Assembly: GCF_000295095.1 (NCBI RefSeq) | Contig: NZ_JH806634.1 | Location: 290,156-354,155 of the forward strand | DNA: 64,000 nucleotides | Origin: Actinomyces timonensis DSM 23838 | GTDB lineage: Bacteria > Actinomycetota > Actinomycetes > Actinomycetales > Actinomycetaceae | Direction: 5' to 3' | Shown: piece by piece, positions 26,872 through 37,183 of the stretch | Numbering within the stretch: position 1 is the stretch's first letter | Layout: each line of letters starts with the position of its first letter | Translations under genes and position numbers: made by a program | The notes under the pieces: generated by a model | Database searches by the model: none | What the model was told of the DNA's origin: nothing | Seen by the model: only the letters and a program-made list of their open reading frames with translations

Positions 26872-27786
26872 TCAGAAGGCGCTCGCTCCGCTGCGCCCTA
26901 TCGGCGCGGGCTCGTGTGGCACCCCCGCCGGAGCAGGGCCGGGAACCCTTGTGGCAGTGCTGGCCGGGGGAGGCGTGGCCGCCAGGACCAGTGCCCCGAG
27001 TGGGCGCGCGCCCGCCCCGGACAGCGCCACCGCGCAGGAGTGCAGCGTGGCGCCGGTGGTCACCACGTCATCGACGATGAGCGCGTCCCAGCCGCGGGCA
27101 TCGGCCAGGACCCTGGGAGGCGCGGAGCGGTTCCGACGGCGCTGCGCGGCGGACAGTCCCGCCTGGTGCGCCCCTACGAGGGCTCGCCCGCTCGCCCGCC
27201 GGAGGATGTCCGCGCTGACGATGAGCGGGGCGGGGATATCCGGCCCACCGGGCTGAGGAGGCGGGGGCGGCGCGATGCCGCGGGAGATCCCCAGCGCGAC
27301 GGCGTCGGCGAGGTCGGCGGCCACGAGCCTGCCGCGAGCCCGGCGCGCGATCCCGGAGGGCGCGGGGACGACGAGGAGGCGGGGAGGACCGGGCGCCTCG
27401 TCGTCGCCCACGGCGCCCGGCCAGCCGGAGAGCTCCACCCACTGGCCGCCGGCGCGCCGGCCCGCGGCGGCCATCGCGGGTGCGAGGTCCTCGCGGGCCC
27501 CGTTCTTCCAGCTGAGGATGAGGGCGCGGCTGGGCCCGGCATAGGCCAGGACCGTGTGGACACGCAGGTCCTCCGCCGCTGGCGCGCCGCGGACCTCGGC
27601 GAGGGACGCCTGGAGGAGCGCCGCGCACTCGGGGCACAGCGCCGTCTCCCAGCGGCCGCAGCCCGCGCAGGACGTGGGCAGCGCGAGCCCCAGGGCCGCA
27701 GGGAGCGCTGCGGGCCAGGCCCTCCGCGCCTGGCGCGCCAGTGATGCCAGGGATGCCAGCGATCTCGATGATGCCAGTGGTGCCAC
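26872..27786 (-). CDS. ComF family phosphoribosyltransferase-like protein
   Basis: A 304-residue ComF/GntX-type protein. An N-terminal zinc-ribbon-like part ([16 protein letters not shown]) is followed by a phosphoribosyltransferase fold with the PRPP-binding loop [13 protein letters not shown]. Homologues are needed for DNA uptake in naturally competent bacteria, but the role in actinobacteria is unclear. The C-terminal tail is Pro-rich. The assigned GTG start falls inside a 9-bp tandem repeat that encodes the Leu-Ala-Ser run, so the exact N-terminus is uncertain. Confidence 0.88.
   Translation of the reverse strand: MAPLASSRSLASLASLARQARRAWPAALPAALGLALPTSCAGCGRWETALCPECAALLQASLAEVRGAPAAEDLRVHTVLAYAGPSRALILSWKNGAREDLAPAMAAAGRRAGGQWVELSGWPGAVGDDEAPGPPRLLVVPAPSGIARRARGRLVAADLADAVALGISRGIAPPPPPQPGGPDIPAPLIVSADILRRASGRALVGAHQAGLSAAQRRRNRSAPPRVLADARGWDALIVDDVVTTGATLHSCAVALSGAGARPLGALVLAATPPPASTATRVPGPAPAGVPHEPAPIGRSGASAF
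27741..27785. repeat. Five 9-bp tandem units at the comF 5' end
   Basis: Units gtgatgcca, gggatgcca, gcgatctcg, atgatgcca and gtggtgcca run in exact 9-bp register. Being a multiple of three, gain or loss of units would keep the comF frame and change the Leu-Ala-Ser repeat. Confidence 0.6.
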
Positions 27787-27992
27787 GCCACCAGTGTCGG
27801 GTCGTGGGGCGGGCCGCGGCCGGTGCTCCCCACGAGGGGCGTCGGATGGCCCGCGCCGCGCGCCCTGTGGTTCCCGGCGCCCCGATGCGGTGGAGCCGCG
27901 GGCGGGCCGGCGTCGTCGTGCCGGCCGTGTCGGAGGCGGCGGCCCGATGGGGCCGCGCCGGGTCTCGGTTTGGGGAGGAGGTCCCGATCACC

Positions 27993-28022
27993 TTGGGGAG
28001 CGGGGCGGCGGTCCACTAGCAT
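27993..28022 (+). promoter_or_regulatory. Candidate secA promoter in the comF-secA intergenic region
   Basis: The 322-bp divergent gap (27787-28108) contains TTGGGG (27993-27998) and TAGCAT (28017-28022) separated by 18 bp, about 85 bp before secA. Nothing else in the gap is recognisable. Confidence 0.4.
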
Positions 28023-28108
28023 GTGCAAGGCCCGCGCTCTGGGCTCATCTGGACTCATCCAGTGGCTCGGGGCTGGGCGGCCCATCCACGTCCAAGGGAG
28101 TAAGCAGC

Positions 28109-30943
<2,835 letters not shown>

Positions 30944-31061
30944 CGCGCCAGCCCGCCGCGCGGGCGTGAACCGCGGCGGCACGCGGGAGTCGCGTCGTTG
31001 TGGATGCGCCTTGGGGTTGCGGGCCTGCCCGGTGAACCATCCCCCGATAGGCGCGCTGTGA

Positions 31062-31175
31062 CCCTCTGGACGGGGTTTCGGCCCTCTGGCCGGGGTCTTC
31101 CCCATCTGGACGGGGGTAGGGACCCCGTCCAGAGGTGCAAGACCCCGGTCTGTTGCTCGAACCCCCGTCCAGACA
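31062..31175. repeat. Cluster of six TCTGGACGGGG-type repeats downstream of secA
   Basis: Three forward copies (31062 CCCTCTGGACGGGGT, 31082 CCCTCTGGCCGGGGTC, 31102 CCATCTGGACGGGGG) are spaced about 20 bp apart. Three reverse-complement copies follow (31121-31135, 31139-31152, 31160-31174), also about 20 bp apart. Forward copies 1-3 match reverse copies 1-3 in order, so the array is not a single nested hairpin. No other copy was noticed in this window. Confidence 0.7.
31105..31133 (+). terminator. Hairpin within the repeat cluster, likely secA terminator
   Basis: TCTGGACGGGG (31105-31115) pairs perfectly with CCCCGTCCAGA (31123-31133) around a 7-nt loop, 162 bp after the secA stop. Confidence 0.6.
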
Positions 31176-31855
31176 GCCGAGGCGGAGAGGGGCCTGGGCG
31201 GCGCTGGGCGGTCGTGAGCGACCCTAGGCCCTCGGGAGCATCACGGGGAGCGTTGCTTTCAACGGTCGACCGCTGCCCTGGATGGCCCAGTGCTGCTCTC
31301 GATGAATGCTGGAGCGGAACTGCGGGAGATGACACGCTCAGGGCGGGGTCCGGCAGGCGAAACGTTGGAATGGCGCGGGAGGGGTGAGGAACCCGAAGCC
31401 TCGTATGTGCATTGACAGGCCGTTTGCACATGGGAGCCTGCGAGCGGGCAGCGAGCCGACGTGATCTCAAGGAAAAGGCGGCGCCGCCCCGCGCTGAGCG
31501 TGTCATTCGGCCGGGGCGACGGGGCGGCGAGTTGGCGGCGAATGCACCTTCTGGCGCGTGGTGCCTTCTGACCCACCCCGGAAATCGCCCTTGCTGACCA
31601 GGGGCGATGCGACAGGTAGCACAGGCGGCCCTCGGGCACCGCTCAGACCGCTTCGACACCGAGACCATTAGAGCACATCGTCGCAGGTCGGCGCCACAGC
31701 GCCAGCGATGCTTCCCGGGAGGTCCCGTCACCCGGTTTTCGACCAGGTCATGCGGAAAAGTCGAGTGAGGCGCCTCACATCCAAGCGGTTCGTGGCTCAT
31801 GGAACGAGCTCGGCGCCGCCAGAGCGCCAGAGACTCACATGTGCCAGGACTCACC
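31176..31855. other. 680-bp region with no supported gene
   Basis: Open frames cross this stretch on both strands, but none shows conserved domains, a convincing start or actinobacterial codon bias, and the composition is less GC-skewed by codon position than in neighbouring genes. A TTGACA occurs at 31412 without a matching -10. No tRNA-like fold was recognised. It may be decayed coding sequence or untranslated RNA. Confidence 0.5.
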
Positions 31856-32398
31856 TCAGATCACCTCCAGGCTCGCCAGCACCCACTTCTCCCGGCGCGG
31901 GACGAGGCGGGCGGCGGCCGCCCGGACACGGCCCCCGCAGTCGAGGAGCACCGTGGCCTCGCACTCCCCGTTGGCGGTCGGCTGGGTGTGGACCGAGCGG
32001 ACGATCGGCCCGGGCCTGCGGGCCGCCCCCGAGTGCCTCAGGGCGAGTCCCGCGCGCCGTAGCAGGGCGTCCATGAGATCCGGCTCCGTCCAGCGGTCGA
32101 GCTGGCTCGGCGCCCGCAGCCCGAGGAGCACCTCCACGGCCGCGGTGATGAGGACGCGCGCAGCGCGGGCGGCATCCGCGCCCTGAGGAGGATCCGCACG
32201 ATCGGCGCGCGCCGACCGGGGGAACGCCGAAGCACTGGCCCGCGACTGGGCTGGTGCGGGGGCTGGCACCCGCGCCGCGCCGATGACGACGCGACGCGCC
32301 GGCCTCGCGGGAACCAGCGGGGAGGCCAGGGCATGGGTCTGGCGCAGCTCGAGGGACGGTGCGGGGGCTTCGAGGAGGGCGCTCATGACGGGCTCCAT
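31856..32398 (-). CDS. Rv3235-like family protein
   Basis: A 180-residue protein of unknown function. The first ~75 residues are Ala/Pro/Arg-rich and disordered. The C-terminal ~100 residues (RAARVLITAAVEVLLGLRAPSQL, then VRSVHTQPTANGECEATVLLDCGGRVRAAAARL and a final KWVLASLEVI) match the actinobacterial Rv3235 family, which lies near secA. The start could be 32398 or the ATG four codons later. Confidence 0.75.
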   Translation of the reverse strand: MEPVMSALLEAPAPSLELRQTHALASPLVPARPARRVVIGAARVPAPAPAQSRASASAFPRSARADRADPPQGADAARAARVLITAAVEVLLGLRAPSQLDRWTEPDLMDALLRRAGLALRHSGAARRPGPIVRSVHTQPTANGECEATVLLDCGGRVRAAAARLVPRREKWVLASLEVI

Positions 32399-32485
32399 TT
32401 CATCGTCGGTGATGGGTGGATGCGCGTGTCAGGGCTTCGCGGGAGATCGGGAAGAATGGTGAGACGGACGGCGGTGCGGGCGCCG

Positions 32486-33409
32486 CTAGGAGCCCTGGTC
32501 CGAGGCAGTGATGCCGTCGGGAACGGCGAGCCTGAGGCCAGGATGGATGAGGCCGGGCTCAGGGCCGATGGCCTCCCTGTTGGCCTGGTAGAGGCGCGGC
32601 CAGGCCCGGGCGATATCCGCAGCGGAGGCCTGGGGCCCGAGTCTCGCCGCGCTGATCGACCACAGACTCTGCCCGGGCTCCACGACGAGCGTGTCCTGGT
32701 GCCCGGCCGCGCCCGACGAGGCATCGCCCCCAGCGCGCTGGGCGGGACCAGTCGCCCGCTCCTGGGACGACGGCGCTCCGAAGGCCTGGTCAGCCGGCCC
32801 GCCGCCCTGCTGACCACCGCTGCCGTCGGCGGCGCCCGCGCTGGAGGGCTCGGCGGCCGGGGCAGTGCCGGGCGCCCCTGACGGCGAGGATGGGGCGGAC
32901 GCGTCCGGGGCGGCGGCCGCCGGTGCGGCGGAGCCGGAGCCTGTCGAGGAGTCGGAGGGCGCCTCTGGGGCTGGTGAGCCAGGGCCGGCTGGGATGCCGG
33001 CGGGCTCGGTCTGAGTGCTCGTGGGCTGCCAGCCCAGATCCGGTGACTCCGGGCCGGGGTTCTCCGCCGCCGCGGCCGGCGCCGCGGCCATGCCCGCCAA
33101 GAGCGCGCCCACGGCGATCCTCCGGACGAGCGGTGCTCCCCAGTGATCCAGGGCCGTCCGGGTGAGGCGGTTCCGGGGCTCCCGGGTCGCGGCGATCGCG
33201 ACAACCGCGGAGAGCAGGTGCCACGCGGCACCGAGGGCCCCGATCCCGGCGAGAGCGGCCACCAGTGCCGCGCTCAGCTCGGCGCGTCCCCACCAGGTGG
33301 GATCCGTGCGCGCCAGTGCGCTCAGTGCGTCCGCGCTGGCCAGGACGAGCGCGATGGTGGCGGCGGCGCTCGCGGCGGCCACGAGAAGAAGGCGACGTGT
33401 GACGGTCAT
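32486..33409 (-). CDS. Membrane-anchored LysM domain protein
   Basis: A 307-residue protein with an N-terminal helix (LLLVAAASAAATIALVLA), a second helix (~45-70) and a third that resembles a signal segment (IAVGALLAGMAAAPAAAAE, ~97-115). A low-complexity Ser/Ala/Pro/Gly linker of ~110 residues follows, then one C-terminal LysM domain (VVEPGQSLWSISAARLG ending in LIHPGLRLAVPDG). LysM binds peptidoglycan. The gene lies 87 bp upstream of the Rv3235-like gene on the same strand, with GGGATGGGAG before its ATG. No hydrolase domain is present. Confidence 0.82.
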   Translation of the reverse strand: MTVTRRLLLVAAASAAATIALVLASADALSALARTDPTWWGRAELSAALVAALAGIGALGAAWHLLSAVVAIAATREPRNRLTRTALDHWGAPLVRRIAVGALLAGMAAAPAAAAENPGPESPDLGWQPTSTQTEPAGIPAGPGSPAPEAPSDSSTGSGSAAPAAAAPDASAPSSPSGAPGTAPAAEPSSAGAADGSGGQQGGGPADQAFGAPSSQERATGPAQRAGGDASSGAAGHQDTLVVEPGQSLWSISAARLGPQASAADIARAWPRLYQANREAIGPEPGLIHPGLRLAVPDGITASDQGS

Positions 33410-33558
33410 GCTCCCATCCCCTCACGATCATGTTTGATGATGTTTAAGGATGCATGATTGTGTGAGATGCGTCAAGAGGATGGCTTGGGCGTTGTGTCCT
33501 TCCCGCTTCCCGACCCGCCGGTCTTGCTGGCGAGCGCCGGCCGTGGTGGGCTACGCCC

Positions 33559-34092
33559 ATGGATGGAGCCGCGGGCTGGAGCCGGATGCTGGACGATCTG
33601 GAGAACCGCTTCGACGCCGAGCGGCGGGCGCAGATCGCTGCCCAGAGCGTCGAGAGCGCCGCCGCCGACGCCGCGCTCATCCGCCTCGTCGATCGGCTCC
33701 GGGGGCGCGTCGGGCAGCAGATCCGGCTGCGCACCCGCTGCGGCAACGACGTCGACGGCGTCCTGGCCCAGATGGGGGACGGGATCGCGCTCATCGACGA
33801 GCCCGACGGGCTTCAGGCGGTCGTCCCCCTCGCCTCGATCGCCCTGGTGACCGGGCTCGCCGCGGCGGCCCCGGATCCGCGGCGCCCCTCGCGCGCGACC
33901 CTGGCCACCGTGCTCCGGGAGCTCGGGCGCAGAGGATCACGGGTCCGCCTGGCGATGCCCGCGGGCGACGTCGTCGGGCGGATCGTGCGCGTCGGCGCCG
34001 ACCATGTCGACCTCCTGGACGCCGCCGTCGCCGGGCGGCCGGCCAGGATCAGCGTCGCCTTCGCCGAGATCGACCTCGTCCGGAGCCGATAG
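33559..34092 (+). CDS. Hypothetical protein, two short beta-rich repeats
   Basis: A 177-residue protein that I cannot assign to a named family. A short N-terminal helix (MLDDLENRFDAERRAQ) is followed by two similar segments: GRVGQQIRLRTRCGNDVDGVLAQMGDGIALID ... VPLASIALVTG, and GSRVRLAMPAGDVVGRIVRVGADHVDLLDA ... VAFAEIDLVRS. Both have the pattern of small Sm-like or SH3-like barrels, but this is inference from shape only. It stands alone, divergent from the LysM gene and convergent with the HTH gene. Confidence 0.7.
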   Translation: MDGAAGWSRMLDDLENRFDAERRAQIAAQSVESAAADAALIRLVDRLRGRVGQQIRLRTRCGNDVDGVLAQMGDGIALIDEPDGLQAVVPLASIALVTGLAAAAPDPRRPSRATLATVLRELGRRGSRVRLAMPAGDVVGRIVRVGADHVDLLDAAVAGRPARISVAFAEIDLVRSR

Positions 34093-34108
34093 GCAGGGCT
34101 CGGGCCCC

Positions 34109-34330
34109 TCAGGACTCGCCCGACAGGCGGCCCGAGGCGATCATCTCGCGGGTCGCGCTGAGCTGGCGGTCGATGTACTCATCCAGCGCCGCCTCCTCGA
34201 TCCGCCACAGGTGGCGCGCACCCACCTGGATCGCGGGCAGATCGCCGGACTGGATGAGCGCGCGCACGCCCTGCGCTGAGAGCTGGAGCTGGTCGGCCAC
34301 ATCAGCGATAGTCAAGAAGCGTCTGGGCAT
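34109..34330 (-). CDS. Excisionase-type helix-turn-helix DNA-binding protein
   Basis: A 73-residue protein with a MerR/excisionase-like winged HTH: FLTIADVADQLQLSAQGVRALIQSGDLPAIQVG and the wing residue pattern HLWRIEEAALDEYID. It has no effector domain. Despite the excisionase fold there is no integrase or phage context, and stand-alone proteins of this type (compare BldC) are regulators in actinobacteria. It is divergent from the SAF gene. GACCAT lies 6 bp before the ATG, suggesting leaderless expression. Confidence 0.83.
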   Translation of the reverse strand: MPRRFLTIADVADQLQLSAQGVRALIQSGDLPAIQVGARHLWRIEEAALDEYIDRQLSATREMIASGRLSGES

Positions 34331-34444
34331 GGCACGATGGTCTCACCGCGCACCCTGGGCGCGCTACCCATCGAGCATCCCTGTGGATAACGAAAAGCCA
34401 TCAACGATCATCAGGATCGGCTGCGAATCGTCAAGGAGGATCTC

Positions 34445-35209
34445 GTGCCAGCCGCCCGGCGCTCCCAGGCCACCACCCCCATCCCATCCCCGACCTCCCC
34501 ATCCTCGGCCCCCGCGCGCTGGCGGCGCCCCGGCTGGCGCGACCCGCGCCTCGCCGGCGGGCTCGCTCTCGTCGGCGCCGCCGTCGCCCTGGGCACCTGG
34601 GCGGTCGACTCCGCCGCGGGCACCCAGGAGGTCTACGTCCTCACGCGCGACGTCGCCCCCGGCACGGACCTCACCGCCGACGGCGTCCTCACCCTCGTCG
34701 ACTCCCACCCGGGCTCGGGCTCCTACGTGTCCGCGGGGAGCCTGCCCGCCGGTGCTGTCGCCACCCGATCCCTGGGCAAGGGCGAGCTGCTGCCCTCGGC
34801 CGCCGTCGCGCCCGCCTCCGGCACCTCCCAGCGCTCGATCGTCATCGAGGCCTCCCTCGGACTGCCCAAGGGCACCGGCGCGGGCGACGGCGTCGACCTG
34901 TGGCAGCTGCCGGACGGGGGCTCCCTGCGATCCGCCGGATCAGCGGCCCCCGCGGCCGGCGCGGCGACGCCCCAGGCCTCGCCCGGCGCCGCCTCCGCGG
35001 GCAGCGCCGCCCAGGGTGGCGATGGCCAGGCGCGAGTGGTGGCCCAGGGCCTCGTCATCCGCGCCGTCAACCAGGAGCGCGCCAGCCTCGTGTCCACCGA
35101 GACCACCACGGTGGAAGTGCTCGTGCCCGAGGAGGCCGTCGCCGACGTCCTCACCGCCGTCGGCTCGGGGCGGCCCCTCGTGATCGTGCCCACCGGGCAG
35201 GGCTCCTGA
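34445..35209 (+). CDS. SAF domain protein (CpaB/RcpC-like)
   Basis: A 254-residue protein with a short basic cytoplasmic start, one transmembrane helix (LAGGLALVGAAVALGTWAV, ~38-56) and an extracytoplasmic SAF domain (VYVLTRDVAPGTDLTADGVLT, then ATRSLGKGELLPSAAV). The C-terminal half contains a low-complexity Ala/Gly/Ser stretch. SAF proteins of this kind occur in Flp pilus loci as CpaB/RcpC, but actinobacteria also keep this solo form beside the CpaE-like gene. The GTG start has a near-perfect AAGGAGG 5 bp upstream. Confidence 0.85.
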   Translation: MPAARRSQATTPIPSPTSPSSAPARWRRPGWRDPRLAGGLALVGAAVALGTWAVDSAAGTQEVYVLTRDVAPGTDLTADGVLTLVDSHPGSGSYVSAGSLPAGAVATRSLGKGELLPSAAVAPASGTSQRSIVIEASLGLPKGTGAGDGVDLWQLPDGGSLRSAGSAAPAAGAATPQASPGAASAGSAAQGGDGQARVVAQGLVIRAVNQERASLVSTETTTVEVLVPEEAVADVLTAVGSGRPLVIVPTGQGS

Positions 35210-35210
35210 T

Positions 35211-36638
35211 ATGGCGGCGCCAGCGAGCGGCGTTCTCCTAGGGCTGGCTGGCTCGGACACGGAGACGCTGCGGGCCATCGACGCACCCGGCTCCGGGCTC
35301 CGAGTCGTGCGCCGATGCGCGGACCTCACCGACCTCGTGGGCGCTGCCATGGCCGGGCTCGCCTCGCTCGTCGTCCTCGAGACGGCCTTCGACGACGTCG
35401 ATCGGGCCGTCATCGACCGGATCACGCGCTGCGGCGCCGTCGGCGTGCTCCTCGTGCCCGCCGGCGAGGAGCGCCAGTGGTCCATGCCCGGCTGGACGGT
35501 CCTGGGCGCGGGCGCCCAGCCAGCCGAGGTGCGCGGCGCCCTCCTGGCCCTGGCCCGCCAGGCGGTCCCCCCGCCTCCCGCCGGGGGCTGGGGCGGCGCG
35601 GCGATGACTGCCAACGCCGCCAGCACCGTCAGCACTGCGCCCCCTGGCCAGCCGGCGGCGCGGCTCGCGGGGGAGCCCGAGCCGCCTCCTCCGGAGGCGC
35701 CCGCCCCGGTTCCCGCGAGTGATCGGCGGGGGAGGATCGTGGCGGTCTGGGGGCCCCACGGCGCGCCCGGGCGCAGCACGATCGCCGCCAGCCTCGCGCA
35801 CGGCCTGGCAGCCGCCGGTGGGGCGCTTCTCGTCGACGCCGACATCGAAGCCCCGAGCCTGACAGAGATGCTCGGCCTGCCCGAGGACTCCTCCTCGCTG
35901 GCCACAGCCGCGCGCCTGGCCGCCCACGGGCGCCTGGATGACGAGGCCCTCGCCAGGCTCATCATGCCGATCGGCGCCGGGGCGGGCCTGCTGTCCGGGC
36001 TCGGCAGGCCGGGGCGCTGGAGGGAGCTGCCACCGGTGGCGATGAGCGCCGTCTGGGAGCGGGCCCGCCGCGCCGCCGCCTGGACGGTGGTGGACCTCGC
36101 GGGCGGGCCGATCGACGACGCCGTTGACGAGTACTCCTTGGAGCCCGGGCGCGGGGCCATGGCCGCCGAGCTCCTGCGCCAGGCCGACGAGGTCCTGCTC
36201 GTGGGGTCGGGTGACCCGATCGGCGTTCGCCGCCTCCTCCAGCTGCTCGCCGATTGCGAGGAGGCGCTGGGCGCCGGGCGCGCGCCCCGCGTCGTCGTCA
36301 ACCGGGTGCGCTCCTCGGCCGCCGGGCCCTCGCCGGCGCGGGCGGTGCGCGAGTCCCTGGGCAGGTTCGGCGGCGTCGCCGATCTGATCTTGCTGCCCGA
36401 GGATGCTGAGACGGCCGACCGCTGCCTCCTGGAGGCCCGCGCCGTCCTCGACCTGTGCCCCGGATCCCCGCTGGGCAGGGCACTGGCCGGGTTGGTGGAC
36501 GCCCTCGACCCGTCCGCCGACTGCTCGCGGCCCGCCCGCTCCCGCACGCGGCGAGGATCGTGGGGCCGGAGGAAGGAGGCCTCTGGTGGAAGCGGTGGGA
36601 ACACGCGCGTCGCCGGGGGCGGGCGACACAGCCGCTGA
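35211..36638 (+). CDS. CpaE/MinD-like ATPase with altered Walker A
   Basis: A 475-residue protein starting 1 bp after the SAF gene. An N-terminal receiver-like region (~1-110) and a Pro/Ala linker lead to a MinD/ParA-type domain (~175-430), with LLVDADIEAPSLTEMLGL, VVDLAGG and VNRVR. The deviant Walker A reads GPHGAPGRST: both the signature lysine and the P-loop lysine of KGGxGKST are absent, the second replaced by Arg. ATP hydrolysis is therefore uncertain. A basic tail rich in Arg, Gly and Ser follows. No pilus ATPase or pilin genes are in the window. Confidence 0.85.
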   Translation: MAAPASGVLLGLAGSDTETLRAIDAPGSGLRVVRRCADLTDLVGAAMAGLASLVVLETAFDDVDRAVIDRITRCGAVGVLLVPAGEERQWSMPGWTVLGAGAQPAEVRGALLALARQAVPPPPAGGWGGAAMTANAASTVSTAPPGQPAARLAGEPEPPPPEAPAPVPASDRRGRIVAVWGPHGAPGRSTIAASLAHGLAAAGGALLVDADIEAPSLTEMLGLPEDSSSLATAARLAAHGRLDDEALARLIMPIGAGAGLLSGLGRPGRWRELPPVAMSAVWERARRAAAWTVVDLAGGPIDDAVDEYSLEPGRGAMAAELLRQADEVLLVGSGDPIGVRRLLQLLADCEEALGAGRAPRVVVNRVRSSAAGPSPARAVRESLGRFGGVADLILLPEDAETADRCLLEARAVLDLCPGSPLGRALAGLVDALDPSADCSRPARSRTRRGSWGRRKEASGGSGGNTRVAGGGRHSR

Positions 36639-36654
36639 CGGGCACACTAGGCCC

Positions 36655-37125
36655 ATGCGCATCTACCTGCCCGCCACGGCCGCCGACCTCGCCGCCGATC
36701 CCATCACCGCCCGCCGGGCTCACGCCGCGACCGCCTCCCTGGCCGCCGCCCTGCCTGATGAGGATGAGGAGGGCCTGGAGGTCTCGGCGAGCCTGTGCGC
36801 CGCCGACGCCTCCGTCCTGCTCCTGGCCGAGCCGGGCGCGAGCGGCCTGGCGGACCGCCGCGTGGTCATCGCGGCCGACGTCGACGCCGATTCGGCGCGC
36901 GAGCTCGAGCCCTCAGAGGACGTGCTTCCCGGCACGGTGGGCCTGGAGGCGGATGTCTCATGGGACGACGTCGCCGCGATCCTCATCGACGGCCCCGAGG
37001 CGGAGCCCGATGTGCGCTCCGCCCGCACGGGTGACGAGGAGGCCTTCGAGCGCGCCGCCGAGGCGGACCTCCTCTGGTACGACGTCTCCGAGCGCCCCGC
37101 CCTCGCCTCCGAGCTCGGGTTCTGA
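36655..37125 (+). CDS. DUF6912 family protein
   Basis: A 156-residue actinobacterial protein of unknown function that opens with the typical MRIYLPATAADL and ends with an LLWYDVSERPAL segment. It is acidic overall. CACACT lies 6 bp before the ATG. It is convergent with sbcC, with an imperfect hairpin between them. Confidence 0.78.
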   Translation: MRIYLPATAADLAADPITARRAHAATASLAAALPDEDEEGLEVSASLCAADASVLLLAEPGASGLADRRVVIAADVDADSARELEPSEDVLPGTVGLEADVSWDDVAAILIDGPEAEPDVRSARTGDEEAFERAAEADLLWYDVSERPALASELGF

Positions 37126-37153
37126 TCCCGCCTCTCCCGCGTCGCCGCAGCCA

Positions 37154-37179
37154 GCGCGGAGGACCGAGCGGTCCCGCGC
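37154..37179. terminator. Imperfect hairpin between DUF6912 and sbcC
   Basis: GCGCGGAGGACC (37154-37165) pairs with GGTCCCGCGC (37170-37179), leaving a 2-nt bulge and a 4-nt loop. It is a likely bidirectional terminator between convergent stops. Confidence 0.5.
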
Positions 37180-37183
37180 GGGC

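Noticed and set aside
31062-31175. CRISPR array
   Set aside because: Units are only about 14 bp with 5-6 bp between them, occur in both orientations and have no cas genes nearby.
31600-31720. Possible tRNA near the end of the intergenic region
   Set aside because: No cloverleaf, no GGTTCGA-type T-loop and no anticodon arm could be drawn.
33559-34330. Second toxin-antitoxin pair made of the hypothetical gene and the small HTH gene
   Set aside because: The genes are convergent rather than cotranscribed, and neither matches a toxin family.
34109-34330. Prophage or integrative element marked by the excisionase-like HTH
   Set aside because: No integrase, att repeat or phage gene lies nearby, and the flanking genes are core actinobacterial genes.
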